Assembly: GCF_007655135.1 (NCBI RefSeq)
Contig: NW_022204314.1
Location: forward strand, 20,169-84,168
DNA length: 64,000 bases
Direction of reading: 5' to 3'
DNA from: Punica granatum
Taxonomy: Eukaryota > Streptophyta > Magnoliopsida > Myrtales > Lythraceae
Made by a program: the position numbers and the translations under genes. The notes beneath the pieces were generated by a model that made no database searches, was not told the origin of the DNA, and saw only the letters and a list, made by a program, of their open reading frames with translations. Of the stretch, positions 48,031 to 59,745 are shown piece by piece. Position 1 is the stretch's first letter; each line of letters begins with the position of its first letter.

Positions 48031-49159
48031 TCAGCTCGGTGCTCGACTGTCCGATCTGGGCCTGATGGCCTTGTAGGCCTCCATGTCTGTGTTGTCCGCT
48101 ACTGGGTTACCCCAATTGGGCCTGATGGGCCTGCAATCCATTAAATTGACCCATCCCATTATACTGGCCCGTATGACCCAGCCCATTATATTGGCTCGAA
48201 CTTTGGTCCGGCCCGTGCTGTCCTCCTGCCTTCCCTGTTCCTCATTCTCTTTTTCCCGAAGCCAACTATTCCCTGTTCCTCTTCCTCTTCCACTTGACAG
48301 CTTCGATTCTAAATTCGCCGAATAACCGTGCAGTAAACAGCACGAGCTCTTGATGTGACCCACGCGGCCACAATGGAAGCAAGTTTTGCTCGTCACTCCC
48401 GAGCCTTTTCCCCCTCCTTGACCACCGTAAGTTTGCCCGCTGCCGCTCCCCTGTTTTGCCGTTATTTTGCTCAAGAATACTGCTCCATCTAGTGCAACAT
48501 TTTCGTGAGATTGAGCCACGATATTCTGCCTTTCCTCGTGCAGAATCAAGGCATAAACCTTATTCAGGGGATGAGTCGGCTCGTGACTGAGGATATTGGA
48601 CCTCACAGTCGCGAATTCAGACCCTAGACCCATCAGAAATTGGTGGGTCTTTTCCCTTTGTCTTTGCGCTGCGTATAATCTGATGGCAGAGCATGTGCAT
48701 GTCAGTATCTCCAGATAATTGTCCAATTCGTCTTGAGTCGTGAATAATATTTTGTCACGGACATCCCTTCTTGCTTCAAATTGCCGATTTATGCTTTCAA
48801 TTGATAAATTCTTGCTTCGTTTCCCTGCGAATATCATTCCCACAGGTCTTCCCATAATGCCCGAGCCACTGTTGCATAGGCCACATTGGATTAAAGATCT
48901 GATTCTAGTGTGTTGAATATCCAGGAAATTACCAAAGACATCCCATTTTGCCCGGTTTGGATCACCCTCCGGTGGCCTTGGCACCGTGCCATCAATCATC
49001 CCAATCTTATTCTTCGCCGTCAATGCAGTGAGCATAGCCCTCGACCAGGTGAGATAATTCGTCATTTAGCTTGTAATTGATCAAGCTTACACCTGTGTAA
49101 TCTGATGGGTTGACGTTATAAACAGAAAATAAATCATGTTCAACACCTTTTCCTGACAT
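48031..49159 (-). pseudogene. Copia gag
   Basis: The most likely start is the minus-strand ATG at 49159, with a frameshift near 49066 after 'GVSLINYKLND'. The long frame then runs from 49065: 'NYLTWSRAMLTALTAKNKIG', a gag (UBN2-type) body, and an intact zinc knuckle 'CFHCGRVGHIKSSC' at about 48345-48390. The tail has repeated 'IMGWV' segments from a short tandem DNA duplication at about 48140-48200. Confidence 0.88.
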
Positions 49160-49220
49160 CTCTACACCCTTGCCTTCTCCACAACCTTAAAGCAGATTAG
49201 GTTTCACGGTCCCAATCCTG

Positions 49221-49231
49221 CTTTGATACCA
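49221..49231 (-). other. Primer-binding site of the GAPDH-inserted Copia
   Basis: The minus strand reads TGGTATCAAAG followed by CAGG, immediately inside the 5' LTR, of the initiator tRNA-Met type with A in place of G as in the element at 6720. Confidence 0.88.
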
Positions 49232-49718
<487 letters not shown>

Positions 49719-49735
49719 TCATTGATGGTCCATCA

Positions 49736-49984
<249 letters not shown>

Positions 49985-49985
49985 C

Positions 49986-50990
49986 TAATTAGCATGCCAC
50001 TACCGATTAATCCTGTGAGGAGCACTAATATTAAGCAAAATAAGCTACATATTAACACGATTAAGCCAATCCTATTGTATTTACACAAAGTTAACTAAAC
50101 AATCCAATCCTAAATCATCCTATTACCATGATTTTAGACATACGAATAACTATCCGAAATTAGCCTAGGAAGCACGAAAAAACATTAAATGTTTGGTTTT
50201 CTCCTAGATTACAAGTAGAGATTACAGAAGGAGAGGGATAGTTTGATCACTACCCGAACTAGAAAGTTTAGATAATAGCCGACCAACATGTGTTAAGTCG
50301 GGATTTACCTTTTTTTCGACAAAAGTTTGGGAAATAAGCGCCAAATGGGTCACTGAACTTTCGATTAAGTGATCTCCTTACTAATTTGGCTAGAATCTTG
50401 GTTAATTATGTGAATTTTGGGTCATTCTTAACTGAGGCTCCAACACATGGACAGCCAAAAAGGTCCATTCTTCAGCAAATGACCCTCTATTTTTTGCAAA
50501 TGGGAGTCGGGACCATTTTATAAATAATAAAACATCTGAGGTAAAGATAAAAAAGAATTTCAAAAATTGAGAGCTTCGGATGACACCAACTGGCCATCCA
50601 AATGGGGATGGCCCGGACACCCCACCCCCCTAGCGCAGTTAGGAACGACTCCTTCATATGGAGGCAGGCCGTCCTAAAATTCCCAATTTTTAGCAATCTA
50701 GTTCAACTTCTTCGAACTGAACTAGTTTCATCGGAAATAATAGCGTGTTTGCCCTCAAACTTGTTAGAAACTTCATTTTCATCATTTTTGGGATTTAAAA
50801 GAACATTTGAATGGAGAAAATTTATCTAAAAATATCATCATGTTCAGAAAATAATTTTGGACTGAAAAACACCCAAGGAAGAATATATCTCCCTATGTGA
50901 GAATATCAATTTCTCCGTCTTGAACACTTTTCTTACTGAAAAGAAAAGAGTCTTTTCTCGTAAAATATATGAATAATTGGGTTTAGAACT
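49986..50990. other. Spacer without supported gene
   Basis: I see no gene or repeat that I can support. Frames at 50402-50829 have no recognisable motif. Confidence 0.4.
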
Positions 50991-51796
50991 AGGGGTGAAA
51001 GTAAACAACACAAGAACCGAGTCAACCCAATGTAATCCGAAAAACCATTGTGAAATTTAGGCGGGTCAAACCCCTCTGAGTGGTTCTTTGGTCAGCAACC
51101 GAACCGACCCAACAAACCCGATGGGAACCCGAATCGACCCAAATTTTGAAAAAAAAAAACAGAGAGAGCATTCGTCGGTGTGTAGCTGTTCATTCACTCC
51201 TCACTCAAATTCACCTCGCCCTGTGCTCCTCCGCCTCTGTCTCTACCTCCCTCCGATCTGCTCTTCCGCCGCTGCCTCCCCCTCCGCCTCCGACGAGAAT
51301 GCAAGCCTCCAGGGCTTTACGTCCCTCTGCTCTGCTGTCACACATAAACCCGAAACGAAACCCTCACGGCCTCCTCCGCTTCCCTCTACTCTGCTTGTAG
51401 TCTCGGACGCAGACCAAACCCTAATCGCCGTGATTGAAATTGAGGGAAGTTGTATTTTTTTTCATTTGGTGAATTCAATCCTAAGATTGGGAATCCTCCA
51501 GATGTACTTGGTGAATGAAATTTTCTGCGTTGATTTCATATGCCAAGGGACAAATCATTGGTTTCTTTTTTTAGAACGTTGTTGGATGCGATGGAAAGAG
51601 TACTCTAGGGTGAAGCTGCTCTTGTGTTCATTGATGGATCGGGTTTATTGGGGACCCGATCCAAATTACCCGAACCACGGGCGGCTGGGTTTCATAGCTA
51701 GTTTTGTTTGTTTTAGGTGGGGTACATCCCCAACCCGAAACTTGGTGCACCGATCCGAATTCAAAAAACCTGAACCAACCAAACTACTTTCACCCC
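50991..51796. mobile_element. Putative hAT-like non-autonomous element (about 806 bp)
   Basis: It has perfect 12-bp inverted ends GGGGTGAAAGTA (50992-51003) and TACTTTCACCCC (51785-51796), followed inward by repeated 'accgaaccgaccc' and 'gggttcgg' type blocks, the subterminal-repeat style of hAT elements. No clear 8-bp target duplication is seen. The middle (51170-51430) is CT- and CG-rich, unlike the ends, and may be captured gene-leader sequence. The frame 51088-51810 runs across the element and is not convincing as a gene. Confidence 0.55.
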
Positions 51797-52472
51797 AATT
51801 AGGTACTTAGCAAAAACAATGTAATTTAATAATTCAAAACTGTTGCCCATGAGTATTTGCAACATATATTCTCAGGAAATGAGTATTATAATAAGATTAT
51901 AATATCAATGCTAAATAAAAGGATAAAAATAATGATAGATTATTTCGTTCATACATTTAATATGTTTGAAAATACAAAAAATCATTATATAGAATGGAAT
52001 GATATTTAGATAAATATTTTTTATGAGACAATTCTACTAAATAATGAAAATTAAAAGAGTCACAAGCAAATTTGAACTCTTCTTTCGTCAATGTCTTCAC
52101 TTTATTTCTTCTGAGATACTCTATCCTTTTTATTATTATTTTTTGGTTCTTCATTTTTCTTATAATTTTAGTTCTACTTCTCATTCTATTTTTTTTAACA
52201 AAAAATTATTTTACTTTATTTCATTTAGTATAATATTACCAAACAATATGACGGCAAAGTATTGCATCATCATCTCCTATATTTAAATTCTAAAAAATTT
52301 AATTTGAAATATCTTTACTAATTAATAAAAAATTAAAGAGTTAAAAACAAATTTGAACTCTCACTCTACCAACATTTTCACTTTTTCCCTTGAATTATTG
52401 TTTCCTTTGCTTTTTTTTTTTAAATTTCAATTCTACTTTAACGTCAGTTATACGTCATTTCTTTTTTTTTTA
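51797..52472. other. AT-rich spacer
   Basis: Extremely AT-rich with T runs; no gene supported. The similar lines 'ttaaaagagtcacaagcaaatttgaactct' (52050) and 'aaagagttaaaaacaaatttgaactct' (52335) suggest a small diverged duplication of about 285 bp. Confidence 0.4.
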
Positions 52473-52940
52473 GGTTAATCAAGTAAAAGGTACGAACTTT
52501 ACTTGAATTTTCAATTCTAGCACGATCAATTTGGAAATAGTATAAATAGGTACGACTTTTCGTTTTAGTTTCAAATCCAGCATGCTGTTGAATTTTTCAT
52601 CAATTTTAACAATAGCGGCTAACTAGGCATTAATGATGCAAAATATCGTAACATTATTCGATAAGTGGAAATATGTGAAATTAAATAAAAATATATGGGA
52701 TCCACTTATTGTGCTGATTTGAGACTAAAATGAAAAGGTCGTGTAAGATTTTAAACTAAAATGAAATGTCGTGCCTTTTTATACTATTTTCAAAAGATTG
52801 TGGTAAAATTGAGAATTCAAGTAAACGTCGTGTTAAATTTGAGACTAAAATGAAAAGTCTGACCTTCCGTGTAATTTTCGAAAAGTTGTGATATAATTAA
52901 AAATTCAAGCAAAGTGTATGCCTTTATTGATGATTAATCC
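52473..52940. mobile_element. Fold-back element, MULE-type candidate (468 bp)
   Basis: The ends are imperfect inverted repeats: left 'ggttaatcaagtaaaagg' and, from the right, 'ggattaatcatcaataaagg', continuing 'ctttacttgaattttcaatt' against 'ctttgcttgaatttttaatt'. A second inverted match links 52493-52590 with 52733-52840. Flanks ttttttttta (52463-52472) and ttttctttta (52941-52950) agree at 9 of 10 positions, but are low complexity. No coding capacity. Confidence 0.6.
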
Positions 52941-54181
52941 TTTTCTTTTAAGATAATTTTACAAATTTCATCCAATATTACAAGCAAGTGTGATAGCATA
53001 ATGTCACTTCATTTACAAAATTTTAGGGAGAACCGACCGCCTCCCTGGATAAATTATTTTGTGCGTGACCTCTTTCATTGTTGATGTACGGATCATGTTC
53101 TGGGCAAAATATTCCGTCAAACTACTGCTCAAATTTGGTGGCCCTCTTGTAATTAAAGCCCATTCCCGGGGTAGTTACCTGATAAGAACAGGTGCTGCTC
53201 ACCATCTAGTACATTTCACATCAACATCCCGAACGGCCGAAGCAGCTGGGACTGGGAGGACACTTATTTGGTACGGAAGGAAAAAGTCATAACTGTTATC
53301 TGCCCATTAATGAAAAAAAGGCAAAAACAAAAAACAAAAAAGAAAAGAAAAGAAAAGGGCCGTCTCGTCATTTCGCGACCACCACAAGATCCTGCATGTG
53401 ATCTTAGGGCCATGCTTCCTCCACGCCAAACGGGCCGAATCCTAGCCGTTCGTCCGTACACACAATTGACCGTACCCAACTACCGGAGAAGAATATTCCC
53501 AGCAACATTCCTTTAATCTTCGCCTGAATTTTTAATCTCCCCCGATGCAGTTTATGTCATCCCCGATATGGTCCTTGCTAATTTGGATACTGCAGTTTAA
53601 TCCCCATACTTTCGTATTTGTTTCATTTAAACCCTACTATGTTTGTTACTTAGCCTAGATTGCCAAAGACGGTCCTGCCATATAAGGTCCTGGACTGGAC
53701 AATGAGATTATGAAAGATCCCGGGCCTCATATCTCATAATAGGGACTCTCCCGTGACTTGTTCATACTTACGATTCCCGAATCATAAAAATTGATAAATT
53801 TAATTTTCACGTTACAATTTGTCAAGAGTTTACATTACATTAAAATTTCACATAGCCTACAAGGAATTGAGCACATTTCTAATCCAAAGATTTAAACTAA
53901 TAAGATCATAGTTTCCAACTATTTTATAGATTCAATATTCTCTCGGTATCTGTTCAATCTAGAATTGCATGATCCTTAATTGTTTTCTCTCACGCGGGTC
54001 AAAGTTTCTCAGTTCAACTTCTACTGGTGGCTCGACGGTTTTGATTCCCGAACCTGTCAGCAAATATGACCGAAATGCAATGATGTTGTGAGATATATTG
54101 AGAGCCTTCCCAGACTTGCAAGGAGCATTTTGTGATTTCACATAAGTTCAGAGTCCAGAACCGAAATTGAAGCGGAACCTC
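52941..54181. other. Upstream region of the PPCK gene
   Basis: The stretch 53030-53520 is less AT-rich than its surroundings and has no recognisable gene, apart from an A-rich run at 53320-53360. The rest is spacer and the probable PPCK promoter. No obvious TATA box within 150 bp of the CT tract. Confidence 0.4.
53491..53498. promoter_or_regulatory. P1BS-type site (GNATATNC) upstream of PPCK
   Basis: The palindrome GAATATTC fits GNATATNC, the binding site of PHR1-type phosphate-starvation regulators. It is about 830 bp before the PPCK start codon. A site of this kind is expected by chance roughly once every few kb, so this is suggestive only. Confidence 0.3.
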
Positions 54182-54218
<37 letters not shown>

Positions 54219-54319
54219 TCTCTCTGCGCTGTTTCGCTTCGTTCGCATAAAAGGAAGGGAGCGGAGAGGGAGAAACCCCCCAAAAATCAGAGCCTCAGAG
54301 AGAGAGAGAGAGAGAGAGT
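54182..54319 (+). repeat. CT and GA microsatellites in the PPCK 5' leader
   Basis: A CT run (54182-54226, interrupted by AC and GC) and a GA run (54296-54319) lie directly before the PPCK ATG. They can pair with each other and form a hairpin in the leader. Such runs are common in plant 5' UTRs. Confidence 0.75.
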
Positions 54320-54320
54320 G

Positions 54321-55935
54321 ATGAGTGAAGCGCTTCTGAGAGAGTACAGAGTCTGCGAGGAGATTGGCCGGGGGAGGTTCGGAGCCGTTTCTCTCTTCCA
54401 GTCGCTTGACCCGACCCGACCCGGATCCTTCGCCGTCAAGTCCATCAGCAAGGCCTCCGTCTCCGGCGACGATCTCGACTCCCAGTGCCTCCTCTCCGAG
54501 CCCAAGATCCTCTCCCTCCTCTCCCCCCACCCCAACATTGTTCAGGTAAATCAAATCCCCCATTCCACCCTCTTCTCATCTCTTCTTCACAAATCTGCGG
54601 CCGATCGAACGCTCGGCAGGACCACGTGTGTCCTCGGTCTATCGGCATTCGGTAATTTTTGTTTGTTCAATTGTTGCAGATTTACGATGTGTACGAGGAT
54701 TCGACCCACCTCCACATGGTGCTCGACCTCTGCAACGGCCCGGACCTCCACCAGCTCCTCGTCAATGCGGGCCGGCCATTCTCGGAGTCGGAGGCGGCAC
54801 CGCTCTTCGCACAGCTCATGCGGGCCGTCGCCCACTGCCACCGCCATGGGGTGGCCCACCGCGACATCAAGCCCGACAACATCCTCTTCGACCCCACTGG
54901 CCGCCTCAAGCTCGCCGATTTCGGGTCAGCCGACACATTCTCTGCCGGGCCACTCTCCGGGTTGGTGGGCACGCCCTACTACGTGGCCCCCGAAGTGGTG
55001 GCGGGCAGGGCCTACGGGGAGAAGGTAGACGTGTGGAGCGCCGGGGTGGTACTCTACATGATGTTGGCTGGGTTCCCGCCCTTCTACGGCGAGACGGCGG
55101 TGGAGATATTCAACGCAGTCCTGAGGGCCAACCTGAGGTTTCCAGTGAGGACTTTCGGGTCGGTCTCGCCCGCGGCCAAGGACCTGCTGAGGAGGATGCT
55201 CTGCAAGGACATTTCCCGGCGGTTATCAGCGGAGCAGGCTCTCAGTAAGTGAACAGAACTTGACCCCCGAATTATTTTACCACATAGGAATAAAATGACA
55301 TTTTTCCCTTTCGTAATAAATTTGTAAGAAAATCATCAAAAAGAAGGGTTGGTGAAATTTTGTTACAAATTGAGGGGCATGCAACAGCATGTATTGGTTG
55401 GTATCATCAAACTTCTTTTTTTTGGGGTCATCATTTCAATTTGCTAAATTTTTTTCCTTATTTGATGATTACATTGTGATTTTTGGGTATTTTTGAAGGG
55501 TTTTTCAGTAGGTTATTTGCTTTCGCCTGCAAAAATAATTTAATTTTTTTTAGATTATCTCAGTGGAATTGGTTAATAATGAGTGACGATATATGCCAGA
55601 TCTTTTTCTGATTTTTCAATTATTTTTCCGTTATTTTCTGCACTTTCATAGAAGATATTTATTTCTTTTAACTGCCCTGGTTTTACGCCAACGACCAAAC
55701 CGTATCGAAGGTATCCATTTCAACCTCAGGGATTTGCGGATTTGGTTCCAAAAGGATTTTTGTGGACCCGATCTTGGGCAAAGACCGTACCGATTGAGAT
55801 TTGCTCGAGCGGTACGGAATTGCTAAAAAGTCCCCTGTCGTGGACTAAAAGTTTCTCCTGATGAATTTCGGTTCAGGAAATCCGTGGACTGCGAGCGGTG
55901 GAGTAGTTGACAATGACAAGAACGACCCAACCTAA
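54321..55935 (+). CDS. PPCK: Phosphoenolpyruvate-carboxylase kinase (PPCK), three exons
   Basis: A Ser/Thr kinase of the Ca-dependent-kinase superfamily without regulatory domains, which phosphorylates PEP carboxylase in the cytosol. Exons: 54321-54545, 54680-55244, 55877-55935; 849 nt, 282 residues. Intron 1 starts GTAAAT and ends TTGCAG; intron 2 starts GTAAGT and ends GTTCAG. The tiny last exon encodes 'NPWTASGG' and a stop, completing 'AEQALR/NPW'. Motifs: Gly loop GRGRFG (16-21), Lys40 in AVK, Glu60, HRD (135-137), DFG (155-157), GTPYYVAPE (172-180) and 'YGEKVDVWSAGVVLYMMLAG' (187-206). All catalytic residues are present. The length fits PPCKs (about 270-290), which also have a short 3' exon. 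The coding part is GC-rich against AT-rich surroundings. Confidence 0.92.
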
Positions 55936-57280
55936 GAAAGAGATGGTCCGCCCGATACAACGGGAGGAATGCATGGATGTATATAGATTTGCATCATAAG
56001 GGTGCAAAGTTTCCAATGCTTGAGCTCTCTGGGAGAATTCCATTTTGCAGATGATTTTCCGGAGGAGGCCCCCGCTCGAAGTCGTTTCCAGTTTTTCCGC
56101 TTTTCGGTTTTGCCATGGCTGAGAAGATTTTGTAGAGAGTAAAGATGTGAATAGGTCCTTTGAACAGTCGAAATATGAAGGTTTTTCCTTTGTCCATGAT
56201 TGCCATAATTTCTTTTAATTTTGTTGTAGTTATTTATTTTGTGCTTTTTTTTTTTGGGTGAAATACGGGCCGAAGTTCAATTGCTTCAAAGGCATTACGA
56301 GATAGTTCCCGAAATTATCCGTAAGAGATTATCAGCCGATTGATCGTTATTGTCGTGAGGGCAAATAACGGCCAAGGTGTCAGAGGAAAAAATAGTCCAA
56401 CTGGATAATCACGGGAGGATTCTATGCGCCATCAATGAATAAACAATGTTGTATCAATCAACATTGTCCTAGAAAATTTATTGGTACAGTAAGAATCTTT
56501 AAATTATTTTTGAAAAAATTTTCACAAAAATAAAAGAATATTTAAAAATTCCCTAATCAATGGTTAAAACTGTTGTGTATTCACATTAATATTTGCAGGA
56601 GGTGGTGTTCTTTCGTGTTTAAAACATGTCTGGTGCTCTAGGAAGATCTCGCGTCGACACTGGACATATGAGATTTTTCTTAAAATGAATAGTTGGCAGT
56701 GAAAAATTTTAATGGTTGCGAGATTTAGAATAAGTTCAACTATGCAGCTTGGTGGTGTTAATTTATATGAGTTTCCTACCTAACACGTCCACATTAGATT
56801 AGTGACGGTGTTAGCCTACGTGTGTGTCCACATCAGATTTTCGTTGCCCCATTTAACAGCTAGACCAAGTTGGTAGACAGAGTAATCTCTCAATGACCAA
56901 ATCGTTAGCAAAATACTTTTAAAGACCAAAATGTTGACTCGCCAATCTTTCAAAAACACCAAATGGATAGTATAACTCTAATTAATATCTTACTAGCGCC
57001 AGCTAAACTCAAGATCATCAAAAATATGGAAATGATGGAAGATTTTGGTGCCAAAACATAGATGCTAGATTTTTATTTTATTAGAAAAGAGGGACTTCGT
57101 ACTCTGATATTTTTTGTGAACTAACTCCAATATATAATGGGACTTCGTACTAGTTGGCATGCGATGCACTGATTAATAATGGACCTCGAGCCAAAGACAG
57201 GTTATTAAGGTCCGACATGGAATCCCAAGAATAAATCCGTATCTAGAGAGGATCTAAATTTGAATAACTTACGTGTTACA

Positions 57281-57321
<41 letters not shown>

Positions 57322-57897
57322 CCTATATATTATTAGCCATCTCGTTGTCAAAAAATATGAATAATTGAAGGTATGCTTACAATGCTTAACCAAAAGTGAG
57401 AGAGGAAGTCAATGCAATAGCCGGGGTATTTAGATAGCACCACAGAAGTTCCGGCATATAAGGAGAAACAAAGACATGTAAATATAAATTGGAGGTGGTA
57501 CATAGGGTGTCCTTATTAAATGAGCAGTCATCCATGGCAAAAGGGTTTATTCATGTGTCAAACCCCTATGCCACTTCCAAAAGCCAAATATTGTGTAAAG
57601 AAATATGCATATATTTATTATTGATTATAATTTATAGAATTTGGTATATGGATGGTTGGATCCTTTCTTCCGGTGGTCCGCTTGAGCACTCGCAGCTTTA
57701 CGTAGTCATCAGATTGATAGATACGTCTATGTAGAAGGCCATACAATTCTTCGTCATCATCAATTCCTTGATTAAGTTGGCACATTTTAATATTTGTCGT
57801 CTCTCCATGCATGGGAGCATTTTATTGGTTTCTTCCTCTGTCTCCACCACACGGTCTTCTTTAAGGTAAGAAAAATTCAAATCAGATTTGACTATCA
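55936..57897. other. PPCK 3' region and AT-rich spacer
   Basis: The first few hundred bases are likely PPCK 3' UTR. No other gene is supported. A TA microsatellite lies at 57284-57318. 'gggacttcgtact' occurs twice (57089 and 57138), a small local repeat. Confidence 0.45.
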
Positions 57898-58690
57898 GAG
57901 CATCCGCAGTGCAAGGGCCAATTTCAAGGGCCAATTCCCCTTTGGGGGCCCCACATGTGATCAAATAAGCGAAGTCCTATTCTGCGACATTCAGATAGTC
58001 CTAACTTGATTTTTTCTTTTAAAAAACACTTACATGTTTATTAATTTATTAATATATTTACTCAATAAATTAACTTTTAATTTTCCGATTTTAATTAAAA
58101 TTGCAATTATTTGATATTTATTTTTATTTTTCAATTTAAATTTTCAACAAAAATATTAATTACGGATAAGATCGAATGATTAACAATAACATTACATTAT
58201 TTAAACACTACATTAGAAAATACATTACATAGTGAACGAGATGTCATAATTGAAACACTAAAAAGTTACGAATAGATAATTCATAAGCGATCATGCCCTT
58301 CTTGACGGTTATGAAGCTACCAAAGATGTTCCACCAAATTCGCCTACAATTGTCGATGCTTTTGTTTATCACGAAGGTGCTCCTTTGGATATACCTTAGA
58401 GATGGAGTAATATTTCCCTCAGACCTTTGCACTGGTCCCACGGCCACTTCTTCTTTGTCATTATCTAGGAGTGGGTCAAATCTTCGGGCATACATTTCAT
58501 GCTCATCTTCAACAATCATATTATGCAAAATAGAGCTTGTAGAATGCCAAATGCATGCTCAATATCTTTTCGTACCTCTTCTTCACATGTAGCGACTAAC
58601 TTCCTTTTATCTCCTTGTGGATGAGAGATTATTTTGACAAATGTCATCCATTCAGAATATATCTCATCCATTAAGTAGTACCCTATTTGG
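57898..58690 (-). pseudogene. PIF/Harbinger transposase remnant (HARBI1-like, DDE_Tnp_4)
   Basis: The minus strand of 58686-58519 reads 'GYYLMDEIYSEWMTFVKIIS' and 'EEEVRKDIEHAFGILQAL', the second-Asp and Glu blocks of the plant Harbinger nuclease. 58528-58330 reads 'MHNMIVEDEHE', its C-terminus. The usual 25 or so residues between 'FGVLQARFAIV' and 'LHNMI' are missing, so there is an internal deletion, and the N-terminal half is absent. At 57898-57911 'gagcatccgcagtg' matches the usual Harbinger terminal repeat, marking a likely element end. The other end was not found. Confidence 0.75.
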
Positions 58691-59597
58691 TAAAATATGA
58701 TCAATAAGAAATTTGTAATTTTATATACTGAAACCACTATGAATTTTGATTTCTCCTTTAAAATATGTGAATATTTCATATTAAAATCTAGTCTCTAACA
58801 TGTATGTTATAAAAAATTCCTTACAATATTTTGAATTATATTTTTAAAATAAAACAGATTCTGCACAGTTTAAATTGAGTAGATAATAGTTTTAAACCAA
58901 TGACCTTTCACTCCAATACCAACATCAAATATTGCAATATCTATGTTTACTATACAATTCTACAATTGTTATTTAAAGATTATATTTTTTTCCCATTTTA
59001 ACTTTATCTTTAAATTTTTAGATTTTATTTTTTTAAAAATTCCAAAGGAAACGGCCCTGTGAGATTCAAAAAGAATAAAAAAATTTTGATTAGTTTGAAC
59101 CTATTTACGTTATTTGTTATAGAGAATAGTGGAAATCAAAATGTGAATAAAACTCAGTCACTCAAATCTAAATATATTGAAATATATTGAAACATTTTAG
59201 TATTATCATTTTTAAGAGAAAGATTTGTGGACTTTTTTTTTTTGGGGAACTTGATCCCAGTGGCCTACTTGTTCTCATATATAGGAGTGGATCATAAATG
59301 AAAATGAGTTCCATTTATATTTTACATAATAATTCTCTAAAGTTCTTTTAGCACCATCATACTAAAGTTGGAAAACAAGTGTGAGTACTCTAATAATAAA
59401 ATTTATTAAAATTCAGTGGGGTCAACTGATCCCTCTAATTTAATTACACTGGTGGATCCGCCCTTGCCATTAAGAAACTGATTATGCAATTGATTATGCA
59501 ATTATTTTTGTCAATTATGAAATAGGGATAAAAGGAAAAACATTGGCACAGAGAATTTCATCAATAAGAATGAAAATTACTTTTTTTTTTAATAAAA
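58691..59597. other. AT-rich spacer
   Basis: No gene or clear repeat supported. T-rich and A-rich runs throughout. Confidence 0.4.
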
Positions 59598-59745
59598 GGG
59601 GTATAGTATAATGACGTACGCTCTCATCACTAATCAAGAGGTTTCATGTTCGATACCTAGTGCGACTACCAATACCCCTCCTTATTAGCTATTATGATTT
59701 TTATTTAATTATGTTAGACCTACGGACCTCCCTGTAACCGAAAAA
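59598..59745 (+). mobile_element. tRNA-derived SINE, family B
   Basis: It starts 'ggggtatagtataatgacg', with A-box-like 'tagtataatgacgtacgctc' and B-box-like 'gtttcatgttcgatacc' about 35 bp apart, as in tRNAs. It ends after 'cctccctgtaaccg' with an A-rich tail 'aaaaaaataaa'. Unlike family A in sequence. No clear target duplication, because both flanks are poly-T/A. Confidence 0.6.

Noticed and set aside
51088..51810. 240-codon plus-strand frame
   Set aside because: It spans an inverted-repeat element from end to end, has no recognisable domain, and its composition changes at the element's core.
54138..54563. Minus-strand 141-codon frame and other long frames over the PPCK gene
   Set aside because: Shadows caused by GC-rich PPCK codons and GA/CT microsatellites; the plus-strand kinase reading has all catalytic motifs.
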